DNA of 64,000 bases from Sphingomonas sp. 7/4-4 (GCF_027941955.1 NZ_CP115960.1:1736001-1800000), one strand, 5' to 3'. Shown: positions 15,501 through 25,672, numbered from the stretch's first letter. Notes: generated from the letters alone by a model not told the origin. Program-made: numbers and translations.

Positions 15501-16586
15501 TTGCGTACTCTAAACGATACCGTCACGCGCCTCTCCGCGCTGCGCACCGTGCATGGCATGGCCGCCACTTCGCCCACGAGCGATCGGCTGACCGTCCTGA
15601 CCGGCTTCGGTTCGAACCCGGGCGCGCTACGTGCGCGGACCTATGTCCCCGCAAGCCTCCCCGACCATGCCCCGCTGGTCGTCGTCCTCCATGGCTGCAC
15701 TCAGACCGCCGCGGGCTATGACCATGGCGCAGGTTGGTCGCAACTTGCCGATCGCCATGGCTTCGCGGTGCTGCTTCCCGAGCAACAGCGGCAGAATAAT
15801 CCCAATCTGTGCTTCAACTGGTTCTCGCCGCAGGACGCGCGACGCGGCGGTGGCGAAGCGCTATCGATCCGACAGATGGTCGCGGCGATGGCGGCGGCGC
15901 ACGATCTCGATCCGGCGCGGGTCTATGTGACCGGACTTTCGGCTGGAGGCGCGATGACGTCGGTGATGCTCGCGACCTATCCGGAGGTCTTTGCGGGCGG
16001 CGCGATCATCGCCGGGCTTCCGTTCGGCACCGCCAGCTCGGTGCCCGAGGCGTTCGACCGGATGCGCGGATATGGTGGACCGGAGGAGGAGCAGCTTGCC
16101 GCGCTCATCCGCGACGCCTCCGATCATGCCGGCCCGTGGCCGACGGTTTCGGTCTGGCATGGCAGCGCCGACGCCACCGTCGCGCATTCCAATGCCAATG
16201 CGATCGTCAGCCAGTGGCGCAGCCTCCACGGGGCGCGCGCGGAGCCGACGCGGGTGGAGACGATCGACGGCTATCCGCGTAGGGTCTGGTGCGATGCTTC
16301 GGGCCGTGATGTGATCGAGGAATATAGCATCGCGGGGATGGGCCATGGCACGCCGCTCGGCACGCATGGGACTGATGCGGTCGGGGTGGCGAGCCCCTAC
16401 ATGCTCGAGGCGGGGATCTCCTCGACCCAGCATATCGCTCAATTCTGGGGGCTGTCCGGCGACGCGGCAGGTAGCCCCGCGCCAGTGCCGGCCAATACGC
16501 ATAGCCATCCCCTGCCTCGCCCCGTGGCGAGCGGCGTGACCAGGGTTATCGAGGATGCGCTGCGCGCCGCCGGGCTGATGCGCTGA
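15501..16586 (+). CDS. PHB depolymerase-family esterase (alpha/beta hydrolase)
   Basis: 361 residues from the TTG at 15501 (LRTLNDTVTRLSAL), chosen because GGGAG lies about 7 nt upstream. An ATG at 15450 would add 17 arginine-rich residues. LVVVLHGCTQTAAGYDHGAGWSQLADRHGFAVLLPEQ is characteristic of the family. The lipase box GLSAGG supplies the nucleophile serine, WHGSADATVAHSNA the Asp region, and GMGHGTPL the histidine. Members cleave short-chain polyhydroxyalkanoate, feruloyl or acetyl esters. No obvious signal peptide is present, so it is probably cytoplasmic. The substrate is not determined. Confidence 0.87.
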   Translation: MRTLNDTVTRLSALRTVHGMAATSPTSDRLTVLTGFGSNPGALRARTYVPASLPDHAPLVVVLHGCTQTAAGYDHGAGWSQLADRHGFAVLLPEQQRQNNPNLCFNWFSPQDARRGGGEALSIRQMVAAMAAAHDLDPARVYVTGLSAGGAMTSVMLATYPEVFAGGAIIAGLPFGTASSVPEAFDRMRGYGGPEEEQLAALIRDASDHAGPWPTVSVWHGSADATVAHSNANAIVSQWRSLHGARAEPTRVETIDGYPRRVWCDASGRDVIEEYSIAGMGHGTPLGTHGTDAVGVASPYMLEAGISSTQHIAQFWGLSGDAAGSPAPVPANTHSHPLPRPVASGVTRVIEDALRAAGLMR

Positions 16587-16600
16587 CCCCGCATGTGAAG

Positions 16601-16685
16601 CGGGCGAGGAGTTGAGCAGGTCGCCATGTGCCCCGCACATGGCTGAGATTGCCGGGGCAATCTCACCTGCTCAACCTCGCCCGCC
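16601..16685. repeat. Cloverleaf-like palindromic repeat between convergent genes
   Basis: Outer arms 16601-16621 and 16665-16685 are reverse complements (one bulge). They enclose two perfect inner hairpins, 16623-16643 (GCCATGTG...CACATGGC) and 16645-16664 (GAGATTGC...GCAATCTC), so the strand can fold as a three-way junction. It lies between the convergent esterase and permease genes and may terminate both. It shares the two-arm, two-inner-hairpin plan with other repeats in this window. Confidence 0.65.
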
Positions 16686-16710
16686 CGGACCATGCCCTGA
16701 ACTGACGCGC

Positions 16711-19220
16711 CTACTCGTAGCGCAAGGCATGAACCGGATTGGTGCGCGCGACGCGGAAGGCGTGCGCGCCGATCGTTCCGATGGCGATCAGCAATGCGAG
16801 CAATCCCGCGAGGATGAACGGGGTCGGTGTCAGGCTGACGCGGATGTCGAACTGGTTGAGCCAATCGCGCATCACCCACCAGGCGATCGGCCAGGCGATC
16901 AGATTGGCGATCAGCACCGGCCGGCTGAACTGCCAGACCAGCAGCCGGACGATATCCCGCGTACGTGCGCCGAGCACTTTGCGGATGCCGATCTCCTTGG
17001 TGCGACGCTCGGCGGTGAACGAGGCGAGGCCGAACAACCCCAGGCAGCCGATTACCGCGGCCAGGATCGCGAACATCCCGAAAGCTGCGCGCGCTTTTCG
17101 TCCCCGTGTACAGATTGTGGACCACCTCGGTCACCGAACGCGCCTCGAAGGGCAGTTCGGGCACCAGCTGCTTCCAGATCGCCTCGATCTTGTCACGAAC
17201 CGGCCTGGCGTCGCCGGTATGGCGAACGAGCAAGGTGTAGTAACCGCGGGTCTGGTAGAAATAGACGATGGGCTGGAGCGGCTGGCGCACGCTGCGATAG
17301 CGCACGTCGCTCGTCACACCGACCACGGTCGCCGGCACCCAGTTCCCCGCCTCGGGCACGGTGAAGCCGATCTGGACCTGCTTGCCGATCGCGGTCTGCG
17401 GCGTATTGAAGCCGAGCCTTTTGGCCGCCATTTCGGACAGGATGACGTTGGTGCCACGCGCGACCAGCGCCTTCTCCGCGGCAATATCTGTCGGCGACGG
17501 CGTGGTCGAGATCATCCATCGCGATCACTTCGGAGAAGTTGCGGCCGGCGAGCAGCTTCATCCCCAGCGCATCCTTGACCCCGGGATCGATGCCGTAGAC
17601 GCCGAGCTGGACATAGCTGGTCTGGCCGGGCAGCCGCGCCGAGGTCATCGAATTATTGTTCGGGGCGACTCCGATCGTCGCCCGCCCCACCTCGGTCACG
17701 CCGGGAATCTGGCGGACCTCTTCGCGTAGCGTCCGCACCACCGCCTCGACCTGGGGCTCGCTGATCCCGGCGACCTGGATCAATCCTTCGCGCTTGTAGC
17801 CGGCGTCCATCGTCCGCGCGTAGATCGTCTGCGAATAGACGATCGCGGTGCAGATGATCAGCCCGATCGAGACCGCGAACTGGCCGACCACCAGCAGGTT
17901 GCGCAGCCGGCCGTTGCCCTCGGCATCGGCGGCCGATTTGTTGGCCTTGAGCACGCGCGCCGGCTGGAAGCGCGAGAGATAGAGCGCCGGATAGACGCCC
18001 CCGGCGAGACCGACGAGGATCGCCAGCAGGATCACCGGCAGCAGGATGCCCTGCGATCCGAGATAATGGATCTGCATCTGGGCATCGAGGAAGTTGTTGA
18101 GCAACGGCAGCGCCAGCTCGGCGAGCGCCAGCGCGACCAACGTCGCGATGCCGGCGACGAGAATCGATTCGCCGATGAACTGGATGATCAGCTGTCCGCG
18201 TGTGGCGCCCAGCACCTTGCGCAATGCCACTTCCCGCGCCCGCTGCGATGCCCGCGCCGTGGCGAGATTGGTGAAGTTGATGCACGCCATGCCGAGGATC
18301 ATCAACGCCACCACCGCAAAGGTGAGGATCGTCTGCTTGTCGCTCCCCGGCGCTTGCGTGGCATTCTGCGCCTCGCCGAGATGGACGTCGCGCACATTGG
18401 TGAGGCGCCAATCCTGGTGATCGCCCGGATTGGTCACCGGGCCGCCATCGGCAGGATCGTTCGGTATGTTGCGCTTCTCCCAGGCCGGGAACTGCGCCAT
18501 CAGCTGCTTCGCGTCGGTGCCCGGGCGCAGCTTCACATAGACATAGCCGCCCTGCGAGTTCCACGAGGTCAGGAAGTTCGGGATCTTCGCGAAATAGGTC
18601 TGCGGATCGAAGCGCGCGACTGCGCCCATGCGCAAATGCGTGCTCTTGGGCAGATCCTTGAACACCCCGGTGACGCGATAATCCTCCTTGAGATCCGAGC
18701 TCAGCACCGTGATCGTCTTGCCGATCGGGTCTTCGGTGCCGAAATATTTCTTTGCCTCGGTCTCGCTCAGCACCAGCGCGTGCGGATCGTCGAGAGCATG
18801 CGCCGCATCGCCGCGCACGAAAGGCATCTGGAGGATGTCGAAGATGTTGCCGTCGGCGAAAAAGGCACCTTCGGGCTGATAGGCCTGGCCGTTCAGGACG
18901 AAGGTGAAACCCTGATTGGTGATGTAGACGCGCTTCTCGACCTGCGGGAAATCCTTCTGCAGCGCGGTGCCCGACGCATAGCTCGTCACCTGCAGCTTGT
19001 ATTCCTCGCCGCCCTGCTCGGTCGGCTTGTAGAAATCCTGGAGCTGATAGGCATCCTTCGCTCCCGGCAGCCAGCTGTCATAGCTGAACTCATAGCGCAC
19101 GAAGGTGAGGATCAGCAGGCACGCGGCGATGCCGAGCGACAGGCCGAAGATGTTGATGAAGGCATAGACCTTGTTCTTGGCCAAAGCCCTCAAGCCTACG
19201 GTCACATAATTGCGCCACAT
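16711..19220 (-). CDS. FtsX/MacB-type ABC transporter permease 2, frame broken twice
   Basis: About 835 residues once repaired. MWRNYVTVGLRALAKNKVYAFINIFGLSLGIAACLLIL is the first membrane helix. A MacB-type periplasmic core domain follows, then the helix cluster around AVVALMILGMACINFTNLATARASQRAREVALRKVLGATRGQL, and a second core and helix set ending GLFGLASFTAERRTKEIGIRKVLGARTRDIV and VARTNPVHALRYE. Frames break near 17515 and 17085. Its order and motifs duplicate permease 1, so this is a tandem paralogue, and together they may form a heterodimer. It is last in the adaptor-ATPase-permease-permease operon. Confidence 0.87.
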
Positions 19221-19230
19221 GGTCTGGTTC

Positions 19231-21689
19231 CTACTCGTAGCGAAGCGCGTGGATGGGATTGGTGCGGGCGACCCGCAGCGATTGTCCGGCGACCGTGACG
19301 ATCGCGATGAGCAATGCGAGCAGCCCGGCCAATGCGAAGGGGTGGGCGTCAGCGGGATGCGGATGTCGAAAGTGTTGAGCCATTCGCGCATCGCCCACCA
19401 CGCGACCGGCCACGCGATCAGGTTGGCGAGCACCACCGGCTTGGAAAACTGCCAGGCGAGCAGCCGCACGATGTCGCGCACCTTCGCGCCGAGCACCTTG
19501 CGGATGCCGATCTCCTTGGTGCGCCGCTCGGTGGCGAACGAGGCGAGGCTGTACAGGCCGAGACAGGCGATCAGCACCGCCAGCACCGAGAAGCCTGCGA
19601 ACAGCGCGCCGCGGGCCCGGTCGGCGGCATAGAGCTCGCGAACGATATCGTCGACGAAGCGCGCCTCGAACGGGATCTCGGGTTCGAACTTGCGCCAGAC
19701 CTTGTTCAGCGCCGCCATCACCTCGCCCGGACGGGCGGCGGCGAAGCGGACCAGAACCACCTCGGTCGCGTCCGGATCGACAGCATAGAAAGCCGGTTCA
19801 ATGGCCTCGCGCGCACTGCGAAAGCGCATGTCCTCGACCACGCCGACGATCGCCGAGGGGACCAGAGGGCCACCGCGCATCGCCCGCACCGTTTGCCCGA
19901 TCGCCGCTTGCGGGGTGCGGAAGCCGAGCTTACGCGCCGCAGCACGGTTGATCACGACGTTAACGCCCCGCGCGGCGCGAGCCTGATCGTCGCCCGTCGG
20001 GACCCGATCGAGCGCGATGCGATCGTCGAACCGGCGGCCGGCGAGCAGGTCGATGCCCGTCGTCTGAAGATATTCGGCATCTACGCCATAATAGCTGAGC
20101 GACTGATATTCCTCGGCGCCGGTGACCTTCACCAGCCATACCGGCCGCGTGTCGGAAGCCAGCGGGACCGAGATCCGCGTCGTACTGGTGACGCCGGGGA
20201 TCGCCAGCATCTCGGCGTGGGCGGCATCGTATTCGCTTCCCTTGGCGAAGCGCCAGGCGTTGACGATCTGGATCAGCCCGTCGCGGCGATAGCCGGGATC
20301 GACCGTCTCGACATAGCGGGTCTGCGAGAAGATCACCCAGGTCGAGGCGATCAGCCCGATCGCGATGGCGAACTGGATCATCACCAGCCCGGTGCGGAAC
20401 CGGCCATTGCCCGGCGTCTCGACAGAGGACTTGTTGGCGCGCAGCACCTCGGCCGGGCGGAAGCGGCTGAGATAGAAGGCCGGGTAGAGCCCGCCGAGCA
20501 GCCCGGTCGCGAGAAACAGCCCCAGCGCGGGAAGTAGCATGCCTGTCGGGCCGAAATAGGCAACGCGGATGTCCGCGCCGATCGCGGCGCTGATCCACGG
20601 CGTAGCAAGCTCGACGATGGTCAGCGCGAGCAGCATCGCCACTGCCGCCATCACCACGCTTTCACCGAGAAACTGCACGATCAGCTGCCCGCGCGAGGCC
20701 CCGAGCACCTTGCGTAGCGCGACTTCGCGGGCGCGCTGCGTGGCGCGCGCGGTCGACAGGTTGACGAAGTTCATCACTGCCATTGCCAGGGTCAGCAACG
20801 CGACGACCGCGAAGGTGGCGAGCGCGCGGGAATCGCCGCCGGGGGTCAGTGCCGCGTCCTGTGTCGCGCCGAGATGGACGTCGGTCAGCGGCACGAGTTT
20901 GAGATCGACGGCGTCCGACATGGTCGCCGGCTTTCCGTCGATGGCCGCGTCGCCAATGTTGCGCTTTTCCCATGCCGGCAGACCGGCATTGATCGAAGCG
21001 GCATCCGCGCCATGGCGTAGTTTTACATAGTGCTGCTGCTCGAAATTGTTCCAGCCCCGCTGCTCCGGACGCATCGTGCTCACGTCCCGACGGACGAGCA
21101 GGTTCAGGCGCAGGCTGGTGTTGCGCGGCAGATCGCGCAGCACGCCAGTGACGCGACGGTCGCGCTTCCCCGGCCCTGCGCCGAGGCTCAGTTGTTTGCC
21201 GAGCGCATCAGCCGTGCCGAAATGGCGGATCGCCTCGCTCTCGGTGAGCACGATCGAATTGGTGTCGGGCAGCGCGGTCGCCGCAGCGCCATGTGCGAAG
21301 GGAAAGCCGAGCACGTCGAAGAAATTGGCGTCGACCGTGGCCACATTGATGAAGACCGGCTGGCCATCGCGCTCGGTGACCGTCTTGCCGGGCGCTAGCG
21401 AGGTCACCGCCTCGACCTGCGGGAAGCCGCCGGGCAGCTTCTCGTAGATGATGAACGGGCTCACCTGAACGTGCCGCGCGGGCTGGCCGGGCAGATTGAA
21501 CTTCGTCTGGACCTGATAGAGTCGGCCGCTGTCCGGCAGCCAGCTATCATAGCTGCGCTCGTAGCGGACATAGGCCAGGATCAGCAGGCAGCCGGCGAGC
21601 CCGAGCGCCAATCCGCCGATGTTGATCACGGCATAGACGCGGTTCTGGGCCAGCAGCCGCAGCGCGATCTTCAGATAGTTACGCCACAT
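19231..21689 (-). CDS. FtsX/MacB-type ABC transporter permease 1, frame broken near 19340
   Basis: 819 residues after adding one C to the C4 run near 19340. It starts MWRNYLKIALRLLAQNRVYAVINIGGLALGLAGCLLIL, followed by the periplasmic MacB core, a helix block with AREVALRKVLGASRGQLIVQFLGES, a second core, and the final GLYSLASFATERRTKEIGIRKVLGAKVRDIV block ending RVARTNPIHALRYE. It is predicted to couple ATP hydrolysis by the neighbouring ATPase to periplasmic movements, as in MacB-type efflux or lipoprotein release. The start was fixed by the conserved MWRNY beginning shared with permease 2. The substrate is unknown. Confidence 0.88.
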
Positions 21690-21705
21690 TCGGCTTCCCT
21701 TCTGC

Positions 21706-21817
21706 TCCCTCTCTCCGCTTGCGGGGAGAGGGTTGGGGAGAGGGGCATGATCCGCGAGGGAAACGCTGGAGAGCACTGCCCCTCTCCCCTGCCCTCTCCC
21801 CGCCAAGCAGAGAGGGA
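21706..21817. repeat. Long palindromic repeat inside the efflux operon
   Basis: Arms 21706-21747 and 21777-21817 are imperfect reverse complements of about 42 bp around a 29-bp centre. The left arm also contains its own CTCTCCGC/GGGGAGAG hairpin. It lies between the ATPase stop and the permease 1 start on the transcribed strand, so it would form a stable structure in the mRNA and may lower or partition expression of the permeases. That effect is inference. Confidence 0.6.
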
Positions 21818-21824
21818 GACTTCT

Positions 21825-22505
21825 TCACGCCGCCCGCCGCCGCTCCTGCAGGATGCGGCCGTCGAGCATCGAGACGATGCGGCCGGCATAATCGGCGTGC
21901 GCGGGCGAGTGGGTGACCATCACGATGGTCGAGCCCTCGGCGTTAAGCGTCTGGAGCATGCGCATCACTTCCTCGCCATGGTGCGTATCAAGATTGCCGG
22001 TCGGCTCGTCGGCGAGGATGAGCTTGGGGCTGGCGACGAGCGCACGGGCGACCGCGACGCGCTGCTGCTGGCCACCCGAAAGCTGGCTCGGGCGATGCTT
22101 GGCGCGGTGCGCAATGCCGACCTTGTCCATCACTTCGTCGACCCGGCGCTTGCGCTCCGAGGACGAAACATTGTGGTAGAGCAAGGCCAGCTCGACATTG
22201 TCGCGGACGCTCAACTCGTCGACCAGATTGAAGCTCTGGAAGATGAAACCGATGCTCTCCTTGCGCACATCGGCGAGCTTGCTTTCGGAGAGGCCGGCGA
22301 CTTCCTTGCCGTTGAACACGTACGAGCCGCTCGACGGGCTATCGAGCATCCCGATCATGTTGAGCAGAGTCGATTTGCCGCACCCCGAAGGCCCCATGAT
22401 CGCGACGAATTCGCCCTCGGCGATATCGAGGTCGATCGCGTCCAGTGCGGTCGTCTGGACCGTATCGGTTCGGTAAACCTTGGAGAGTTCGCGCATCGTC
22501 AGCAT
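21825..22505 (-). CDS. ABC transporter ATP-binding protein (MacB/LolD-like)
   Basis: 226 residues. Walker A GPSGCGKST at about 40-48, Q-loop in IFQSFNLVDELSV, signature LSGGQQQRVAVARAL, Walker B LILADEPTGNLD, and switch His in MVTHSP. The sequence is of the lipoprotein-release/macrolide-export (LolD/MacB/FtsE) class, which works with FtsX-type permeases. It is 21 bp downstream of the adaptor gene and upstream of two such permeases, so it is the shared motor of this operon. Confidence 0.93.
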   Translation of the reverse strand: MLTMRELSKVYRTDTVQTTALDAIDLDIAEGEFVAIMGPSGCGKSTLLNMIGMLDSPSSGSYVFNGKEVAGLSESKLADVRKESIGFIFQSFNLVDELSVRDNVELALLYHNVSSSERKRRVDEVMDKVGIAHRAKHRPSQLSGGQQQRVAVARALVASPKLILADEPTGNLDTHHGEEVMRMLQTLNAEGSTIVMVTHSPAHADYAGRIVSMLDGRILQERRRAA

Positions 22506-22526
22506 GAAAATTCCCTTTCGTTGGAA

Positions 22527-23807
22527 TTATTTGGACAAGTCCAGGCGCGTCTTGTCGGTGTAGCCGGTGTAGGGCGAGGTCAGCACCTTCTCGCCGGCTT
22601 CGAGGCCCTCGAGCACTTCGATGAATTCGGCGTTGCGGCGTCCGAGGCGGACCTGGCGCTTCACTGCGCTGCCGCCGTCGGGGGTGACGACGAAGATCCA
22701 GTTGCCGCCGGTCTCGTTGTAGAAGGCGCCGTTGGGGACGAGCAGAGCCGGCGCAGGATCGCCGAGCGTCAGCCGCGCCTGCATCGTCTGGCCGCGCTGG
22801 ATATTGGCGGGCTCGGCCCCGACGAACTGCAGATCGACCTGGAACTGGCCGTTCTGCACTTGCGGGTAGATCTTGGTGACCTTCGCGTCATAGCGCTTGC
22901 CGCCGAAATCGAGGCTCGCCTTCTGCTGGAGCTGGACGCGGCCGAGATAGAATTCGTCGACCCCGGCAATCAGCTTGTTGCGGCCGGGGCTGTCGATCTG
23001 CCCGACGCGTTCACCACGCTGGAGCGACTGGCCGACCTGTACCGAGAAACCCGAGAGCTGGCCGGCGACCGGCGCGCGGAGCTGGAGCGCATCGAGATTG
23101 GCACGCGCGATCGACAGGCCGGATTGCATCGATTGCGCCGCTGCCTGCTGCTGCGAGAGCTGGCTGGTCTGCAGCCGCGAGTCGGTGGCCTGGCTGCGCT
23201 TCAGCGCCGCGAGGGTGCGCTGGCTGAGCTCGTAATCGGCCTGGGTATCGGCGAACTGCTTGGCAGAGACAAAGCCCTTGGTGGCAAGTGGCCTCTCGCG
23301 CTCATACTGGCGGCGCGCCTTGTCATTGACCGTCTCGGCCGCGAGCACTGCACGCTCGTTCGAGAGCCGGGTCTGGGCCAGCGCCAGTTCCTGGCTGCGC
23401 ATATTGTTGATCTGCTGCTCGACTTCGGTCTGGCGCGCTAGAGTCGAGAGCTGGAGCTCGGCATTGGAGAGCAAGGCGATCGGCTGGCCCTGCGCGACCG
23501 TCGCGCCGTCCTCGACCAGCATCTTCTCGACCCGACCGCCTTCGACGGCATCGATATAAACGGTGAGCAGAGGCGTGACGCGTGCGCGCAACGGGATGAA
23601 ATCGTCGAACGTGCCCTTCGTCACCGTCGAGATGGTTACGTGGTCCGCGCCGACCGTCTGGCTGGAGCCCGAAGGCGCAAACCACCAGAACAATGCCGCG
23701 GCTATCAGCACCACCGCCCCGCCGATCGCGACCTTGACCCTGGTCGAGAGCTTCCGCGTCTCGACGACTTCGTCCATGCCGCTGCCGGTTACCGGACGGT
23801 CCCCCAT
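22527..23807 (-). CDS. Efflux periplasmic adaptor subunit (MacA/HlyD-like)
   Basis: About 426 residues. One N-terminal membrane helix (VAIGGAVVLIAAALFWWFAP) is followed by a barrel-sandwich segment (GGRVEKMLVEDGATVAQGQPIALLSNAEL), a long coiled-coil hairpin (about 125-235, rich in Gln/Ala/Arg), the returning lipoyl half (LRAPVAGQLSGFSVQVGQSLQRGE), and a beta-barrel domain. It bridges an inner-membrane ABC transporter and an outer-membrane channel. The frame reaches 23840, but a strong sigma-54 promoter at 23846-23862 would start transcription near 23835, past that ATG. I therefore prefer the ATG at 23807 (MGDRPV); 23819 and 23777 are alternatives. Confidence 0.88.
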   Translation of the reverse strand: MGDRPVTGSGMDEVVETRKLSTRVKVAIGGAVVLIAAALFWWFAPSGSSQTVGADHVTISTVTKGTFDDFIPLRARVTPLLTVYIDAVEGGRVEKMLVEDGATVAQGQPIALLSNAELQLSTLARQTEVEQQINNMRSQELALAQTRLSNERAVLAAETVNDKARRQYERERPLATKGFVSAKQFADTQADYELSQRTLAALKRSQATDSRLQTSQLSQQQAAAQSMQSGLSIARANLDALQLRAPVAGQLSGFSVQVGQSLQRGERVGQIDSPGRNKLIAGVDEFYLGRVQLQQKASLDFGGKRYDAKVTKIYPQVQNGQFQVDLQFVGAEPANIQRGQTMQARLTLGDPAPALLVPNGAFYNETGGNWIFVVTPDGGSAVKRQVRLGRRNAEFIEVLEGLEAGEKVLTSPYTGYTDKTRLDLSK

Positions 23808-23845
23808 ATTCTTCTGCATCCGAACGACACCCATGGTCATGACTT

Positions 23846-23862
23846 AGCAACCCCCGTGCCAA
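23846..23862 (-). promoter_or_regulatory. Sigma-54 promoter of the efflux operon
   Basis: On the minus strand the sequence is TTGGCACGGGGGTTGCT: GG and GC separated by exactly 10 nt, matching the -24/-12 consensus at every key base. Expected transcription start is near 23835. It directly precedes the adaptor gene, and an NtrC-type activator is encoded divergently next door, which fits RpoN-dependent control. Confidence 0.85.
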
Positions 23863-23914
23863 GCCCGGTGCGGAGGCAGGTTGCGAGACTGATCACAGGA
23901 TCGCACCCGCACAA

Positions 23915-23952
23915 GCGTTCGAATTCGGACACTTCTGTCCGAAATCGAACGC
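23915..23952. promoter_or_regulatory. Large inverted repeat, candidate enhancer site for the NtrC-type regulator
   Basis: Two 17-nt arms (23915-23931 and 23936-23952) with one mismatch and a 4-nt centre. Each arm contains GTTCG-N4-CGGACA in opposite orientation. It lies about 53-90 bp upstream of the sigma-54 promoter at 23846-23862, the distance typical for enhancer sites of sigma-54 activators. Confidence 0.7.
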
Positions 23953-24224
23953 CAGGCTGATCGATGCGAAGCCGAGCTGGAGCAGCGCATGCCCGCTTTG
24001 CTCGCGCACTGCGATGTCGAGCGCGGCCCGCGGTTTGCCGCCAAATGCAAGCGCGGCGCAGAGGAGCATGGCCAGCAGCACGGCGTTTCGCGCCAATTTT
24101 CCGCTCCGATTGCCAAACACCTGCCTGATCCCCGCTCCGTGATTTTCGTGGAATGCTGAGCAGGAGCCGTGCCAACCGCGCATTTCTGCCGCTTTTGCGA
24201 CGAGCGGTGACGGCGATCAGCCCT

Positions 24225-24241
24225 TGGCACGCAAATTGATT
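24225..24241 (+). promoter_or_regulatory. Candidate sigma-54 promoter of the response-regulator gene
   Basis: TGGCACG-CAAA-TTGAT: the -24 element is perfect and the -12 element has GA in place of GC. Predicted start is near 24250, about 30 nt before the chosen ATG. The match is weaker than the divergent promoter. Confidence 0.5.
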
Positions 24242-24256
24242 GTCCGGTACCGAACA
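24241..24256. promoter_or_regulatory. Third copy of the operator-like motif
   Basis: TGTCCG-GTAC-CGAACA, a near-perfect palindrome equal to the motif in the upstream inverted repeat. It overlaps the predicted transcription start of the regulator gene, a position better suited to autorepression than activation. Role inferred from position only. Confidence 0.5.
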
Positions 24257-24279
24257 GCCGCTGTACGGGAGTGGACGGC

Positions 24280-25672
24280 ATGGGGAGCGGGCCCGAATTC
24301 GATTATTGCGTCGTGATCGACGACGACGACGACATCCTGATGGCGTCGCGGCTGTTGCTGCGCCGGCTGTTCACCGATGTCGCGACCGTCCGCAGCCCCG
24401 ACGAGGCGCTGCCGCTGGTGCAGGCGCGCACGCCCGACGTGGTGCTGCTCGACGCGAATTTCGCGCGCGGCGCGACCGACGCGGCCGAGGGGCTCGCCTG
24501 GCTCGAAAAGCTGCTCGGCATGGATCCCGAGATGGTGGTGGTGATGATCACCGCGCATGCCGGGGTGCAGGTCGCGGTGGCGGCGATGAAGCGCGGCGCG
24601 ACCGATTTCGTCTCCAAGCCCTGGTCCAACGACAAATTGCTCGCGACCGTGCGTACCGCGGCCTCGCTGCGGCGATCGCGCAAGGCCGCGGTGGCGGGTG
24701 GAGCGGCGCCGGCCCCGGCTTCATCGGTGGTCGCGGGCTCGGCGCTGCTCGGCCAGTCGCCCACGATGGCGCGGGTACATTCGCTCATCTCCCGCGCGGG
24801 ACCGACCGACGCCAATGTCCTCGTGCTCGGCGAGAATGGCACCGGCAAGGAACTGGTGGCGCGCGAGCTCCACCGGCAGTCGCTGCGCGCGAACGAAGTG
24901 ATGCTGACGGTGGATCTCGGCGCGGTTTCCGAGGACCTGATCGATTCCGAACTGTTCGGCCATGTGAAGGGCGCCTTCACCGATGCGCGCGCCGATCGCG
25001 TCGGGCGCATCCAGGCGGCGGATGGCGGAACCCTGTTCCTCGACGAGATCGGCAATCTGCCGCTGCGGCTCCAGCCCAAATTGCTGACCGTGCTCGAGCA
25101 GCGCCAGGTCACCCTGTCGGCGCCAACAAGCCGGTGCCGGTGAATATCCGCGTGATCGCCGCGACCAATTTGCCGCCCGAAAAGCTGCGCGACGAGAGCC
25201 ATTTCCGGCAGGATCTTCTGTTCCGGCTCAACACCGTCGAGATCGACCTGCCGCCGTTGCGCGAACGGCTGGAGGACGTACCCGAACTGATCGAGCATTT
25301 TCTCGATCATTACGCAAAGCGCTATGGTCGCCCTCACCCCCAGCTCAGCGCCGCCGCCCGTGCGGCTCTGCTCAGCCACGACTGGCCGGGAAATGTCCGT
25401 GCGCTGCGCCATGCGCTCGAACGCGCAGTGATCCTCGCGCGCGATGTGCCGCTCGAGCCCGAGGATTTCGCACTTGTCTCCGGCGCCCCGCGGATCGCCC
25501 CTCGGCGGTGGTCGCGCCCCGGCCGGCGGACGATCTCAACCTCGAGCGCGTCGAGCGCCGGCTGGTCGAGGAAGCACTCAAGAAGCACGGCTACAACATC
25601 TCGCTCGCCGCGCACGAGCTGGGACTGTCGCGCGCCGCCCTCTATCGGCGAATGGAGAAGCATGGGCTTTGA
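24280..25672 (+). CDS. Sigma-54-dependent response regulator (NtrC family), frame broken twice
   Basis: 464 residues after repair. The ATG at 24280 has GGGAG 8 nt upstream; a GTG at 24271 is possible. Receiver domain: VIDDDDD near the start, phospho-acceptor Asp in VVLLDANF, and KPW near residue 115. Sigma-54 AAA+ domain: Walker A GENGTGKE, GHVKGAFTDARADR (a GAFTGA loop with Asp at the fifth position), Walker B GGTLFLDEIGN, and HDWPGNVRALRHALERAVIL. The end is a Fis-type HTH (NISLAAHELGLSRAALYRRMEKHGL). Frames break near 25117 (missing G) and 25497 (C4 run). It should activate the divergent sigma-54 promoter of the efflux operon. Confidence 0.88.

Larger units (their letters stand above)
23841..24279. 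other. Regulatory intergenic region between the efflux operon and its two-component genes
   Basis: About 440 bp between divergent operons. It holds a consensus sigma-54 promoter for the efflux operon, a weaker sigma-54 candidate for the regulator, and three copies of a GTTCG-N4-CGGACA motif, all listed separately. A 96-codon frame on the minus strand (23893-24183) runs through the palindromic site and is not called. Confidence 0.7.

Noticed and set aside
18066..19298. 410-codon plus-strand frame opposite permease 2
   Set aside because: It is the mirror frame of a well-conserved gene in high-GC DNA, with composition typical of antisense frames and no recognisable motif.
21471..23441. 656-codon plus-strand frame opposite the efflux operon
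   Set aside because: It spans three unrelated genes and a palindrome on the other strand. It is very likely an antisense shadow.
23893..24183. 96-codon minus-strand frame in the efflux/regulator intergenic region
   Set aside because: It has one hydrophobic stretch but no ribosome-binding site of note. It runs through the inverted repeat that looks like a regulatory site. It cannot be ruled out, but it is weak.
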